64,000 nucleotides of DNA from Gammaproteobacteria bacterium (GTDB taxonomy: Bacteria; Pseudomonadota; Gammaproteobacteria; Arenicellales; JAANXG01). Position numbers and translations under genes: made by a program. The number at the start of each line of letters is the position of its first letter. Position 1 is the first letter of the stretch. This document shows positions 45,749 to 56,939 of the stretch, piece by piece. The notes below the pieces were generated by a model that had not been told where the DNA came from, searched no databases, and saw nothing but the letters and a program-made list of their open reading frames with translations. The DNA is taken from NCBI GenBank assembly GCA_024638505.1, contig JAHEKE010000017.1, positions 1 through 64,000 on the forward strand, written 5' to 3'.

Positions 45749-46334
45749 TAATACTGTCGTATGTTACGGGACGCCAGGTCTCATTCAGTGCTAACAAAAC
45801 TTTGCTAGGATAAGTCACCTGCCCGAAGCTGCCATTGTAATAAGCTAGCGCTTCGTCCAGGTCACCGTCGGTATGGTCTAGATAGTATTTTAATATGGTG
45901 CACCCATAGCGTAGATTCGTACGCGGATCGAACAGGCTGTCTAGCGGGTGGCCGATTTCTTTTTTCCAAAACGGCATGACCTGCATCAGGCCTCTTGCCC
46001 CCGAACGGGACACTGCGAGCCGGTTGAAGCCACTTTCTACTTCGATGAGCGCTAGCACCAGCTCTGGTTTAAGCTCTGCGCGTACGGCCTCGGTATGAAT
46101 GGTTTTCAGTAATGATACTCTGTAAAACGGATCCGGTATTACCTGCCGCAATCGCTGTGACATATCGGCTAACCAGGTTACTGCACTCAGCTTGTTGGAA
46201 AAGCTTGGAGTCTGTTTTACCGCCTGTTTGAGGGCAAGAATAAGATTTCGGTCGATTGTGTCCTCATCCGCGGATAGAGTATTACAGGCCAGCAGCGCCA
46301 GGATAAGAAGCGTACGCCGATAAACGTGTTTCAT
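45726..46334 (-). CDS. Lytic transglycosylase (SLT domain), exported
   Basis: 202 residues with a signal peptide (cleavage near LSA-DE) and a C-terminal SLT domain: catalytic Glu in [10 protein letters not shown], then [27 protein letters not shown] and AYYNGS. Cleaves peptidoglycan glycan strands. The ATG overlaps the proS stop by 4 nt, so it is co-translated with proS. The signal peptide Cys (LLACNT) does not form a good lipobox. Confidence 0.9.
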   Translation of the reverse strand: MKHVYRRTLLILALLACNTLSADEDTIDRNLILALKQAVKQTPSFSNKLSAVTWLADMSQRLRQVIPDPFYRVSLLKTIHTEAVRAELKPELVLALIEVESGFNRLAVSRSGARGLMQVMPFWKKEIGHPLDSLFDPRTNLRYGCTILKYYLDHTDGDLDEALAYYNGSFGQVTYPSKVLLALNETWRPVTYDSIINESRTQ

Positions 46335-48046
46335 CTATTTTCCCGTAACGCAATTAGGGTTTGAATGATTTCTTTCACGGGAAGTTCTTCAGCTTTGTCG
46401 GCCTTACGATGTTTGTATTCGATGGTGCCTTTGTCTAAACCTCGTTGCCCGATAACCAGGCGATGAGGAATACCGATCAAATCCATTTCAGCAAACATAA
46501 CGCCGGGTCTTTCATTGCGATCATCAATCAATACGTCAAACCCGGCGTCCAGTAAATTATTGTAGATCATCTTTGAAGTTTTGCGCACGGATTCTGATTT
46601 ACTCAGTCCTATTGGAGCAACCACTACTTCGAAGGGCGCAATGCTGTCCGGCCAGATTATTCCTTTGTCATCATGGTTTTGCTCAATCGCTGCCGCCGCC
46701 ACGCGCGTAACACCAATACCATAACAGCCCATTAACATTACAACTGTGTTTCCGTTTTCATCCAGGCAGGAGGCACTCATAGCCTCGCTGTATTTGGTGC
46801 CCAATTGAAAAACATGTCCTACTTCAATACCACGCTTGATTTCCAATACGGAGTTTGAGCAGTTTTCGGGGCAAGCATCGCCATCAACAACTTTCCGCAG
46901 ATCGGCCACTTTCGGCTCCGCGACGTCTCGACCCCAGTTCACTCCGGTCAGGTGCTGGTTGTTTTTATTCGCACCGCAGACAAAATCGGCCATATTTGCT
47001 GCAGCATGATCGGCAATCACTGGAATCGGCAGATCCTTTGGACCAATCGATCCGACGTCACAGCCGGCGACTTGCGATACTTCCTGTGGATCGACGAACT
47101 GAAGAGGCTTAGCAATTGCGGGCATCTTCTCTGCCTTCACTACGTTGAGTTCATGGTCACCGCGAATGACCAGCGCCACTACGCTTTCAATGCCCCGCAC
47201 CAGCAAGGTTTTAGCTACATGCGAAGGTTCGATATTGAGGAACTTGGCTACACTGTTCACCGTATGCTGTTCCGCCGTGTCAACCGCGCGCAGTGGTTGT
47301 GTTGCGGCGGGGCGCCGAGCTGCCGGCACTGGCGCCGGTGCAAGTTCTACGTTAGCTGCATAACCACACTGTCGGCAGATTGCAATGGCGTCCTCCCCCG
47401 AGTCCGCCAGCACGTGAAACTCGTGTGAAGTCTTGCCGCCGATGGCACCAGAGTCAGCCTCCACCACGCGAAACTCCAATCCGCAGCGCGTGAAGATACG
47501 CTCATAAGCTGCGTACATGCTATCGTAAGACCGCTGTAGCCCAGCTTTATCGACATCGAATGAATAAGCATCCTTCATAATAAATTCGCGGCCACGCATG
47601 ACCCCAAAACGAGGCCGGATTTCGTCGCGGAACTTGGACTGCACCTGATACAAATTCATCGGCAGCTGCCGATAACTTCTTATTTCGTTGCGAACGATAT
47701 TGGTGATTACCTCTTCATGCGTGGGCCCCAGACAAAAATCCCTCTGGTGTCGATCTTTAAAGCGCAGCAGCTCCGGCCCGTATTCCTCCCACCGGCCCGA
47801 TTCCTGCCACAGTTCCGCTGGCTGAACGGCTGGCATCAATAATTCCTGGGCACCGGCCTGGTTCATTTCTTGTCTGACGATATTTTCAACTTTCCTAACC
47901 ACTCTCAGTCCCAGGGGTAAGAGGTTGTATATGCCAGCGGCTACCTTGCGAATCATTCCCGCCCTCAACATAAGCTGATGACTGATGACTTCAGCATCTG
48001 CCGGCGTTTCTTTCAGCGTTGCCAATAATAGTTGTGAGGTTCGCAT
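46331..48046 (-). CDS. proS: Prolyl-tRNA synthetase
   Basis: Class II synthetase of bacterial type, 571 residues, with the inserted editing domain (about 230-390, seen as [20 protein letters not shown] region) between motifs 2 and 3. Motif 1 [19 protein letters not shown], motif 2 [21 protein letters not shown], motif 3 [17 protein letters not shown] are present, then an anticodon-binding domain. No oddities. Confidence 0.97.
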   Translation of the reverse strand: MRTSQLLLATLKETPADAEVISHQLMLRAGMIRKVAAGIYNLLPLGLRVVRKVENIVRQEMNQAGAQELLMPAVQPAELWQESGRWEEYGPELLRFKDRHQRDFCLGPTHEEVITNIVRNEIRSYRQLPMNLYQVQSKFRDEIRPRFGVMRGREFIMKDAYSFDVDKAGLQRSYDSMYAAYERIFTRCGLEFRVVEADSGAIGGKTSHEFHVLADSGEDAIAICRQCGYAANVELAPAPVPAARRPAATQPLRAVDTAEQHTVNSVAKFLNIEPSHVAKTLLVRGIESVVALVIRGDHELNVVKAEKMPAIAKPLQFVDPQEVSQVAGCDVGSIGPKDLPIPVIADHAAANMADFVCGANKNNQHLTGVNWGRDVAEPKVADLRKVVDGDACPENCSNSVLEIKRGIEVGHVFQLGTKYSEAMSASCLDENGNTVVMLMGCYGIGVTRVAAAAIEQNHDDKGIIWPDSIAPFEVVVAPIGLSKSESVRKTSKMIYNNLLDAGFDVLIDDRNERPGVMFAEMDLIGIPHRLVIGQRGLDKGTIEYKHRKADKAEELPVKEIIQTLIALRENR

Positions 48047-48190
48047 GACTTCAAAATAGCGGTTGATACAGCACGGCGACCATATGATTCCATGCGAGCG
48101 GCTGTGGTCAACGGCAGCGCATGGGAATCAACTTTAAATCGAGCTATGATGATCATAAATGAGCGCCATGTCATTAACAACCAGTAAGCC

Positions 48191-48613
48191 ATGAGTGAGC
48201 TGAAGACCAAACCAAGCAGAAAAAGTGTCAAATCGTTTCTCCAATCGGTGGAGCACGAAGGTATTAAAGCGGATTGTTTCAAACTGTTGTTGATAATGGA
48301 AAAAGCGAGCAAAAGAAAAGCGAGGCTGTGGGGTGACAGCATCGTTGGCTTTGGTGAGTATCATTACCAGTATGCGAGTGGGCACAAAGGTACCTGGATG
48401 CTCACCGGGTTTTCGCCGCGTAAGCGAAAGCTGGTGATCTACGTTATGCCCGGCTTTTCAGCATATGCAGAGTTAATGCGTGATCTGGGTAAGTATACAA
48501 CCGGTAAATCTTGCTTGTACATAAACCGGTTAGACGACGTGAATTGCAAGCTGCTTAAGCAATTGATTGTCCGCTCGGTTCACCATATGGAAGTGAACTA
48601 TCAGTGCAGATAA
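48191..48613 (+). CDS. DUF1801 domain protein
   Basis: 140 residues, soluble: SVKSFLQSVEHEGIKADCFKL, WGDSIVGFGEYHYQYASGHKG and FSPRKRKLVIYVMPGF are typical of DUF1801. Function unknown; the fold is compact alpha/beta. It diverges from proS and lies just before the oxygenase gene, which may be co-transcribed. Confidence 0.85.
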   Translation: MSELKTKPSRKSVKSFLQSVEHEGIKADCFKLLLIMEKASKRKARLWGDSIVGFGEYHYQYASGHKGTWMLTGFSPRKRKLVIYVMPGFSAYAELMRDLGKYTTGKSCLYINRLDDVNCKLLKQLIVRSVHHMEVNYQCR

Positions 48614-48642
48614 AAAAACGACGTGCGAGTGAGGAGTATTTC

Positions 48643-49425
48643 ATGATGGGGTTGTCAAGCATAATCGATCTGCAACGCTACCCGCTCGGTGATGAACATT
48701 TCATTCGCCGCTGTAAAACCGAACTCAACGGGGACGGCGTTCTTATTATGTCGGGATTTTTATGCTCTGACGCATTAGCCGCGGTGAAAAGGGAGGCGGT
48801 TGACAGTAAACATTCGGCTTACTTCTGTGCGCAGACGCATACGGTCTACTTGTCCGCACCCGATCCGCAATACCCAGAGCATCATTCGCGGAATAGGCAA
48901 ATAGTAAGCACAAAGGGTTGTGTGCCCGATGATCTGATACCGCAGACGTCGCTGCTCAGGACGATCTATGACTCTGCCACCGTCAGGAAGTTTTTGTGCA
49001 AGGTGCTGGAGGAACGGGCGCTTTATCCATACGCCGACGCACTGTCGTCTATTAATGTCCATTACTACGAAGCGGGCCAGGAACTCGGTTGGCACTTTGA
49101 CAACTCATCTTTTGCCATTACGCTGACCGTTCAGGCGCCGGATGCTGGAGGCGAGTTGGAGTACGTAAGGCAGCTGCGCACCACCGCTGCTGGCGGCGCG
49201 AACTATGACGGAGTAAGGCAGGCATTAGATGGTAACATTATCCCCGGGCGATTGACGTTTAGCGATGGTATGCTGGTGGTGTTTAGGGGTAAGGAAACGT
49301 TACACCGGGTGACCCCCGTGCGAGGTGGGAAAGACCGTATTCAAGTGGTTTTTGCCTACAATAACGAGCCGTTTAAGCCACTCGCTGCGGAGGCCAGGCA
49401 GACTTTCTACGGCAGGCTCCAGTGA
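48643..49425 (+). CDS. 2-oxoglutarate/Fe(II)-dependent oxygenase
   Basis: 260 residues. Iron ligands His151 and Asp153 (ELGWHFDNSSF) and His221 (LHRVTPV), with the 2-oxoglutarate Arg232 (DRIQVVF). The substrate is not evident; the long N-terminal part (1-135) is helical. The ATG at 48643 has GAGGAG 6 nt upstream, so the longer open frame from 48604 is not used. A DUF1989 gene follows 44 nt later on the same strand, which suggests a shared pathway. Confidence 0.85.
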   Translation: MMGLSSIIDLQRYPLGDEHFIRRCKTELNGDGVLIMSGFLCSDALAAVKREAVDSKHSAYFCAQTHTVYLSAPDPQYPEHHSRNRQIVSTKGCVPDDLIPQTSLLRTIYDSATVRKFLCKVLEERALYPYADALSSINVHYYEAGQELGWHFDNSSFAITLTVQAPDAGGELEYVRQLRTTAAGGANYDGVRQALDGNIIPGRLTFSDGMLVVFRGKETLHRVTPVRGGKDRIQVVFAYNNEPFKPLAAEARQTFYGRLQ

Positions 49426-49469
49426 GCCGGAACAGATAAGTAAAAAGTGAAGTTAAAATAGAGCACAGG

Positions 49470-50090
49470 ATGATATCCGATGAAACTGTTTCCCCCGGGC
49501 GAGGCTGGAGCAGGATAGTTCAAACGGGCGAAGTTTTACGCATTACAGATATTGCAGGGCATCAGGGTGTGGATTTTCTGTGTTATAACGCTGGCAACAC
49601 CGCGGAGCGTTACCATGCGCCGAACACGATAAAAGCTGCGCAAAGCATATTTTTATCGAAGAATAGCGTGCTTTATTCAGATAAAGCTAAACCATTAATG
49701 ACGATTATCGAAGATACTTGCGGCAAACACGATACCATTGGTGGCTGCTGTTCGGCGCCAAGTAATAAAATGCTTTATGGAGTAGCGAATGTGAAAGGAT
49801 GCCGTGAAAATTTTTTACAGCAATTGGCAGCATATGACATGGGATGGCGTGACGTCGTTCCGAATATAAACTTTTTTTGCTACGTGCCAGTGTGCCAAGA
49901 CGGAAGTATGCTTAGGGGAGTATTTGCAAAGGGCAGGTCTAAACCCGGTGATTATATAGAACTGCGGGCTGAAATGCCGGCACTCGTCGTCATCTCAAAC
50001 TGTCCGCAGGTACATAATCCCTGCAACGACGGAGCACCCACACCGATTCGTTTAACGGTGTTTAACGCCACGCATGCGGCGCATGCATGA
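49470..50090 (+). CDS. DUF1989 (urea carboxylase-associated) family protein
   Basis: 206 residues with the family pattern: DIAGHQGVDFLCYNAGN, SIFLSKNSVLYSD, KHDTIGGCCSAPSN, NFFCYVPV and the Cys-rich NCPQVHNPCND. Members paired with guanidine carboxylase act as carboxyguanidine deiminases; single members such as this are unassigned. No urea or guanidine carboxylase or transporter is visible here. Neighbour of the oxygenase gene. Confidence 0.85.
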   Translation: MISDETVSPGRGWSRIVQTGEVLRITDIAGHQGVDFLCYNAGNTAERYHAPNTIKAAQSIFLSKNSVLYSDKAKPLMTIIEDTCGKHDTIGGCCSAPSNKMLYGVANVKGCRENFLQQLAAYDMGWRDVVPNINFFCYVPVCQDGSMLRGVFAKGRSKPGDYIELRAEMPALVVISNCPQVHNPCNDGAPTPIRLTVFNATHAAHA

Positions 50091-50135
50091 AGTGCAGTGA
50101 GTCTGTACGGCTTAATCCGGACAAATGGGGCAACA

Positions 50136-50855
50136 ATGTCTGCGCTATGCACGCGCCTTGTTCTAACTTTCACATGTATTATTTTTGCACAGATGAGCGA
50201 CGCTGAAGACTTGCACGAGCGGGCCAGACAGCGCATGGTCGACAACCAGATAGCTTACCCGCTTGATAGTCGACCCGCGGTTGTCAATTCCAATGTTATT
50301 CAGGCTATGCGGACCGTGCCGCGCCATGAATTTGTTGATCAGCGGTACATCGAGATGGCTTATGCTGACCGACCTCTGCCGATCGGCCATGGACAGACGA
50401 TCTCTCAACCCTACATTGTGGCCTATATGACTGAGCTGCTGGCGGTAGGTAAAGATGACGTCGTTCTGGAAATAGGTACAGGTTCAGGCTATCAGGCGGC
50501 GGTGCTGGCGAATATGGTGAAGCATGTTTACTCCATCGAAATTGTTGAACCCCTGGCACAACAGTCGAAAAAAGTGCTCAACCAGCTGGGTTATGGCAAC
50601 GTTACCGTAAAGGCTGGCGACGGCTATCTGGGTTGGCCGGAGCATGCACCATTTGACGGTATCATAGTGACCGCCGCGCCCGATCACGTGCCACAACCGT
50701 TGATCGATCAGCTCAAGCCAGGTGGACGCCTGGTAGTGCCGGTTGGGCCAACCTGGAGTACGCAGAAGTTAATGCTCCTGACAAAAAGGGAAGATGGGGG
50801 GGTTGATAAAGAGAATGTAATGGCGGTTGGGTTTGTCCCACTGGTAAGAGAGTAA
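50136..50855 (+). CDS. pcm: Protein-L-isoaspartate O-methyltransferase with signal peptide
   Basis: Repairs isoaspartyl residues by SAM-dependent methylation. SAM motif VVLEIGTGSGYQAAVLA, then GDGYLGWPEHAPFDGIIVTAA and LKPGGRLVVPVG; the substrate-side QTISQPYIVAYMTELL is intact. The ATG at 50136 starts a hydrophobic signal-like segment ending near SDA-ED, unlike the cytosolic enzyme. How SAM would be available outside the cytosol is unclear. About 239 residues. Confidence 0.9.
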   Translation: MSALCTRLVLTFTCIIFAQMSDAEDLHERARQRMVDNQIAYPLDSRPAVVNSNVIQAMRTVPRHEFVDQRYIEMAYADRPLPIGHGQTISQPYIVAYMTELLAVGKDDVVLEIGTGSGYQAAVLANMVKHVYSIEIVEPLAQQSKKVLNQLGYGNVTVKAGDGYLGWPEHAPFDGIIVTAAPDHVPQPLIDQLKPGGRLVVPVGPTWSTQKLMLLTKREDGGVDKENVMAVGFVPLVRE

Positions 50856-51035
50856 AATCAGTAAAAACAGGGTTTGCGGCAGAAAAATACCCGGTGGCCT
50901 GTTAATCACCAGCGCTAATGCATCAACTGCCAGCAACTCATTATTCATCTGTTAAAGCCCAATGCGTGGCGCATCAACCTGTGTAACGCATGGTGAAGCT
51001 ACACTTGCGTCAGTATTCGAATTGGAGAAGTCGAG

Positions 51036-51851
51036 ATGAGCTACGCAATAGATTTCAGTGACCAACATGTTTTTGTAGTTGGTGGTACCAGTGGTATTAA
51101 CCTTGGCATCGCCAAAGGCTTCGCTCAGGCTGGCGCAAAGTTGAGCGTATTGAGTCGCTCACAAGAGAAAGTTGACTCTGCAGTAAGCGTCCTCTCCGGA
51201 TTCGGCCAGCAGGCAGTTGGCTACAGCGCCGACGTGCGTGATTATGAGGCGGTCAAACGCGCCTTTGTACTGGCGCATGAGATTCAAGGAAACATCGACG
51301 TGCTGGTGTCGGGGGCGGCAGGAAATTTTCCAGCGGCGCTGCTCGGCATGTCTTCCAACGGCTTTAGAGCGGTGATCGACATTGACTTGATAGGCACGTT
51401 TCACGTCTTGCGTACTGCGCATCAATTTTTGAAAAAACCGGGGGCCAGCGTAATCAATATTTCTGCACCTCAAGCATTTGTTCCCGCACCGCTGCAGGCT
51501 CACGTTTGCGCGGCCAAGGCGGGCGTAGACATGTTAACCCGTGTGTGCGCTCTGGAATGGGGCGCAGACGGCATCCGCGTTAATTCACTGGTCCCCGGCC
51601 CGATTGAAGGAACGGAAGGGATGGCGCGCCTCGCTCCTACTCCAGAAATACTGGAGGCCGTTCGCAACAGCGTGCCGCTGGGTAGGCTAGGCCAGTCGGA
51701 AGACATTGCCAAAGCCGCTTTGGCTCTGGCCTCACCGTTTGGGGAGTTTGTCAACGGCGCCGTCATCCCAGTAGACGGCGGCTGGGCTTTACAGGGTTTC
51801 GGTGACATGATGGATAAACTAAGCCATGCCTTCCGCGGTAGAGACGAATAG
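51036..51851 (+). CDS. SDR, 2,4-dienoyl-CoA reductase-like
   Basis: 271 residues. Cofactor motif VVGGTSGINLGIA. The segment SGAAGNFPAALLGMSSNGFR followed by VIDIDLIGTFHV, and AHVCAAKAGVDMLTRVCALEWG in place of the usual YxxxK, are the hallmarks of peroxisomal-type 2,4-dienoyl-CoA reductases. Such an enzyme removes the conjugated double bonds met during beta-oxidation of unsaturated acids, matching fadBA downstream. ATG follows TTGGAGAAG. Confidence 0.85.
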   Translation: MSYAIDFSDQHVFVVGGTSGINLGIAKGFAQAGAKLSVLSRSQEKVDSAVSVLSGFGQQAVGYSADVRDYEAVKRAFVLAHEIQGNIDVLVSGAAGNFPAALLGMSSNGFRAVIDIDLIGTFHVLRTAHQFLKKPGASVINISAPQAFVPAPLQAHVCAAKAGVDMLTRVCALEWGADGIRVNSLVPGPIEGTEGMARLAPTPEILEAVRNSVPLGRLGQSEDIAKAALALASPFGEFVNGAVIPVDGGWALQGFGDMMDKLSHAFRGRDE

Positions 51852-51856
51852 CGGTG

Positions 51857-52780
51857 ATGGACCCGCTGACTCGATCGCTGCGCAACGGATTGGTCACCGA
51901 CAAGCTCGGTCGCAAGGCCCATAAGAGAGAGCAGATAGGCTGGGTCGAACAGGCGCTGTCAGCCAAGTCCAGTTTTATTGTCCCAATTCGCGGTCAAGCC
52001 AGCTTGTTCTATAGGAAACCGCAACTGCGGGCCGCTCTGTTTGCAGCGCCCGTAGTCAGAGATTGGATTTCGCCGGAAACTCTAATCTTTCTAGGACACT
52101 ATCGGGGTAAAGACTACTTCGCACTATCCATTTTGGCTACAGCGCAGAGCTCGTGGGAGCAGCTCGACGAAGGGCTGGTTTTCGACAATTTATGGAACAG
52201 GGGAACGTTAATTGACCAGTTCGAAGCATCATTGCTGGCGTATGCCCGCGGCATGTGTTACTGGCATGATCGTACAAAATATTGCGGTAGCTGCGGCAGC
52301 AGTACGCGCGCAGAACGAACAGGCCATATGCGGACATGTACTAATCAGGAATGTGGCGCAAACTATTTTCCCCGCACTGATCCGGCTGTCATCGTGCTGG
52401 TGCACGATGGCGATCAATGTCTGCTGGGCAATAAGGTGGGCTGGCCGACGAACCGTTTTTCGACTATTGCGGGCTTCGTTGAAACCGGAGAAACCGTTGA
52501 ACAGGCGGTTGTGCGTGAAGTTCAAGAAGAGACAGGGGTAAACGTCGGGCTTCTTGAATATCACTCTTCCCAACCGTGGCCATTTCCAGGTTCATTAATG
52601 CTGGGATTCCATGCCCAAGCAACCAGTCGGGAAATCACTCTATCTGATGGGGAATTAAGGGATGCGCGGTGGTTTAGTAAAACAGAAGTAGTGGCAGCGA
52701 AGAGCAAAAACGGCTGGTTACGATTGCCTTCACGCCTTTCCATCGCTCGACGTCTGGTGGAGGATTGGTGTCAGACCTAA
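51857..52780 (+). CDS. nudC: NADH pyrophosphatase / NAD-RNA decapping hydrolase
   Basis: Hydrolyses NADH and removes NAD caps from RNA. Zinc ribbon CGSCGSSTRAERTGHMRTC...CG, then the Nudix box GFVETGETVEQAVVREVQEE, then the NudC-type tail with QPWPFPGSLMLGF. About 307 residues, slightly longer than E. coli. It lies 5 nt after the SDR gene. Confidence 0.94.
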   Translation: MDPLTRSLRNGLVTDKLGRKAHKREQIGWVEQALSAKSSFIVPIRGQASLFYRKPQLRAALFAAPVVRDWISPETLIFLGHYRGKDYFALSILATAQSSWEQLDEGLVFDNLWNRGTLIDQFEASLLAYARGMCYWHDRTKYCGSCGSSTRAERTGHMRTCTNQECGANYFPRTDPAVIVLVHDGDQCLLGNKVGWPTNRFSTIAGFVETGETVEQAVVREVQEETGVNVGLLEYHSSQPWPFPGSLMLGFHAQATSREITLSDGELRDARWFSKTEVVAAKSKNGWLRLPSRLSIARRLVEDWCQT

Positions 52781-52895
52781 GGTACGACCTATTATTTTGC
52801 TGAGCCAGCGAGTAAGTCGCACAACGACTTGAGGCGACGGAGGTTTTCAGAGAGACTGTGCTCTTGCGTTTGTTTACTCACTCCGGAGTCGTTAT

Positions 52896-55040
52896 ATGAA
52901 TTATCAGGGCCAGGCGATCAACGTAACCCGTCAACAGGGCATCGCCGAACTTCAATTCAACCTGCACAACGAATCCGTAAACAAGTTAAACGCGCTGACC
53001 TTAGCAGAACTGAAGGAAGCGATAGCCGCGCTTCAGTCAGAAGCCAATTTGCAGGGCTTACTGCTCACCAGTAGTAAGAACGTGTTTATCGTTGGTGCTG
53101 ACATCACGGAGTTTGTTGAATGGTTTGATACTCCTGCGCCCGAATTAACCAGGCATGTTATCAGCATCCATAGCATCTTCTGTGCTCTGGAAGATCTGCC
53201 TTTCCCCACGGTTGCCGCGATCAATGGATTCGCTTTAGGAGGTGGGTTCGAAGTCACGCTGGCTTGTGATTACCGCGTCATGAGTACGAACGCGCAAGTC
53301 GGACTGCCCGAGGTGAAGCTGGGATTGTTTCCAGGGTGGGGCGGTACAGTGCGACTCCCCCGGCTGATTGGGCTGGACAACGCTATAGAGTGGATTGGCA
53401 CTGGAAAACAGCACCGTGCAGCGGAAGCCCTCAAGGCTGGTGCAGTAGACGCGATTGTTGAACCCGGGATGCTGCGGCAATCAGCTGAACGTATTTTACA
53501 GCAGTGCATCGATGGCAAGCTGGACTACGAACAGAGACGCGAAGAAAAACGACGGCCCGTCAAACTCAATGATACCGAGCGGACGATGGTATTCGCTACA
53601 TCCGAGGCTTATCTTGCAGCGAAAGCAGGAAAACACTATCCGGCACCGTCGATTGCGCTCAAAGCAATGAAGAAGCACGTGCTTCTGCAACGTGAGGAAG
53701 CGATTGAAATCGAGGCTGCCGCTTTTGCCGAAGTATTCCACACCTCAGCCGCACGCAGCCTGGTTGGATTGTTCATGAACGATCAAGCGCTGAAGCGTAA
53801 AGCCAGACAATACGCCAAGCAGGCGCACCGCATCGAAACAGCCGCGGTCCTTGGTGCAGGCATTATGGGAGGGGGTATAGCGTATCAAACCGCGCTCAAG
53901 GGCGTACCTATCGTGTTGAAAGACATCAAGCCCGCAGCCGTTACGCTGGGACTGAATGAAGCCAATAAGCTTCTGGCTAAACGTGTAGAGCGTGGACAAC
54001 TTAACGCTGCGCAGATGGGTGAGGTATTGAATCGAATAAATCCAACCCTGGATTATGCTGACGTCCGGTCTGCCGCCCTTGTCGTCGAGGCGGTGGTGGA
54101 AAACGAAGAAATAAAAAAGTCCGTGTTACGGGAGTTGGAGGAGGTGGTTGGAAAAGATGTAATTATCGCAACCAATACCTCAACTATCTCAATTGATAAA
54201 TTGGCGGCAGCTTTGCATAAACCGGAACGCTTTTGCGGCATGCACTTTTTCAATCCGGTACACATAATGCCTCTGGTGGAAGTAATACGTGGCCAACATT
54301 CATCCGCGGCCACTGTCGCCAGCACAGTCACTTTTGCTCAGGCAATTGGTAAAAACCCGATCGTTGTTAACGATTGTCCTGGTTTTCTGGTGAATAGAAT
54401 ACTGTTTCCCTACCTCAACGGGTTTGAAATGCTGCTGCGGGATGGAGCAGATTTCCGCAAAGTCGATAAAGCAATGGAAGCATTCGGTTGGCCCATGGGA
54501 CCGGCCTATCTGCTGGATGTAGTTGGCATCGACACGGCGCATCATGCCGCCAAAGTCCTGGCCCAAGGCTATCCCGATCGCATGCAGCTCGACTTCAAAA
54601 CGAGTGCTGACCTGATGTATGAATCCAGCCGCCTCGGCCAAAAATCGGGCAGCGGCTACTACGCCTATGAGCAAGACAGGAAAGGAAAGCCCAGGAAGAT
54701 TCACGATGAAGCCGCGCTAGAGCTTGTTAAGCGCGTGGCAACAGCGTCGAACGGGTTCAGTGACGAAGATATCATCGCGCGCATGATGATTCCCATGTGT
54801 CTGGAGACCGTACGCTGCCTGGACGACGAAATCGTTGATTCTCCGGCTGCTGCGGATATGGGATTGATCTGGGGCTTGGGCTTTCCCCCTTTTAGAGGCG
54901 GTGCCCTGCGCTACATCGACGCAGTGGGCTTGAATGCGTTCTGTGAACTTGCGGATACATATGCGTCGCTGGGTAAAGCTTATGAGGTGCCACAGAGTCT
55001 GCGCGTCAGGGCCGACCAAAATAAGCGGTTTTTCAGCTAG
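52896..55040 (+). CDS. fadB: Fatty-acid oxidation complex alpha subunit
   Basis: Multifunctional beta-oxidation protein, 714 residues. The N-terminal enoyl-CoA hydratase has the oxyanion region FIVGADITEF and the two catalytic Glu in GGGFEVTLACDY and GLPEVKLGLFPGWGG. The dehydrogenase domain has the NAD motif VLGAGIMGGGIAYQTALKG and the catalytic His in FFNPVHIMPLVEV. GGAG lies 7 nt before the ATG. Followed by fadA. Confidence 0.96.
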   Translation: MNYQGQAINVTRQQGIAELQFNLHNESVNKLNALTLAELKEAIAALQSEANLQGLLLTSSKNVFIVGADITEFVEWFDTPAPELTRHVISIHSIFCALEDLPFPTVAAINGFALGGGFEVTLACDYRVMSTNAQVGLPEVKLGLFPGWGGTVRLPRLIGLDNAIEWIGTGKQHRAAEALKAGAVDAIVEPGMLRQSAERILQQCIDGKLDYEQRREEKRRPVKLNDTERTMVFATSEAYLAAKAGKHYPAPSIALKAMKKHVLLQREEAIEIEAAAFAEVFHTSAARSLVGLFMNDQALKRKARQYAKQAHRIETAAVLGAGIMGGGIAYQTALKGVPIVLKDIKPAAVTLGLNEANKLLAKRVERGQLNAAQMGEVLNRINPTLDYADVRSAALVVEAVVENEEIKKSVLRELEEVVGKDVIIATNTSTISIDKLAAALHKPERFCGMHFFNPVHIMPLVEVIRGQHSSAATVASTVTFAQAIGKNPIVVNDCPGFLVNRILFPYLNGFEMLLRDGADFRKVDKAMEAFGWPMGPAYLLDVVGIDTAHHAAKVLAQGYPDRMQLDFKTSADLMYESSRLGQKSGSGYYAYEQDRKGKPRKIHDEAALELVKRVATASNGFSDEDIIARMMIPMCLETVRCLDDEIVDSPAAADMGLIWGLGFPPFRGGALRYIDAVGLNAFCELADTYASLGKAYEVPQSLRVRADQNKRFFS

Positions 55041-55067
55041 CGCATTAACATTCGATTTGGACAATAA

Positions 55068-56270
<1,203 letters not shown>

Positions 56271-56302
56271 GGGAGTGCTGTCAGCACGGATTTAGCTAAT
56301 AC

Positions 56303-56932
56303 ATGCGCTTCTACGATTATCAACACGCACCCAGCCCACGCCGGGTCAGGATGTTTATTCGTGAAAAGGGTGTGAATATACCCACGGTTGAAGTCGACCT
56401 CAGGGAAAAAGCCCAGTATGAGACCGCCTTCGAGCGCAAGAATCCCCGCTGCACGGTGCCGGTATTAGAGCTGGATGATGGTGAGTTTATCTGGGAGACG
56501 CTGGCAATTTGCGAATATCTGGAAGCCCGCTACCCAGATCCGCCGCTTATGGGCAGCAGTCCGGAGCAGCGCGCCCGGGTGGTAATGTGGTATCAGCGGA
56601 TAGTAGAAGATGGCTTCATGGCGGTATCGGAGTCCTACCGGAACTTCGTCAAAGGATTTAGCGGTCACGCCCTGATCGGGCCGACCGGATACCCGCAGAT
56701 AGCTGATCTCGTTGAGCGGGGACGGGTGCGTACGCAGGTTTTTTTTGACGACCTCAATACGCATTTGACTGGAAGAGAATTTATTGTCGATGAAGTATTT
56801 ACCTTAGCCGATATTGCTGCACTGGCAACAGTTGACTTTGCTAAAGCTATTAAAATGGAGATTGCACATAACCAGGACGATTTGAAACGGTGGCACCAAT
56901 CCGTCTCCGCCCGCCCCAGCGCTAAGACGTAA
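56303..56932 (+). CDS. Glutathione S-transferase family protein
   Basis: 209 residues: N-terminal thioredoxin-like domain (RFYDYQHAPSPRRVRMFI, TVPVLELDDGEFIWETLAICEYLE) and a helical C-terminal domain (DEVFTLADIAALATVDFAK). The catalytic Ser/Tyr position in HAPSPRR fits the bacterial Ser class. It is 32 nt after fadA and 7 nt before the FAD gene, so likely one operon. Confidence 0.9.
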   Translation: MRFYDYQHAPSPRRVRMFIREKGVNIPTVEVDLREKAQYETAFERKNPRCTVPVLELDDGEFIWETLAICEYLEARYPDPPLMGSSPEQRARVVMWYQRIVEDGFMAVSESYRNFVKGFSGHALIGPTGYPQIADLVERGRVRTQVFFDDLNTHLTGREFIVDEVFTLADIAALATVDFAKAIKMEIAHNQDDLKRWHQSVSARPSAKT

Positions 56933-56939
56933 ACTCCCG

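Noticed and set aside
52781-52895. PsrA- or FadR-type operator before fadB
   Set aside because: No GAAAC-GTTTC-like palindrome could be found in the spacer.
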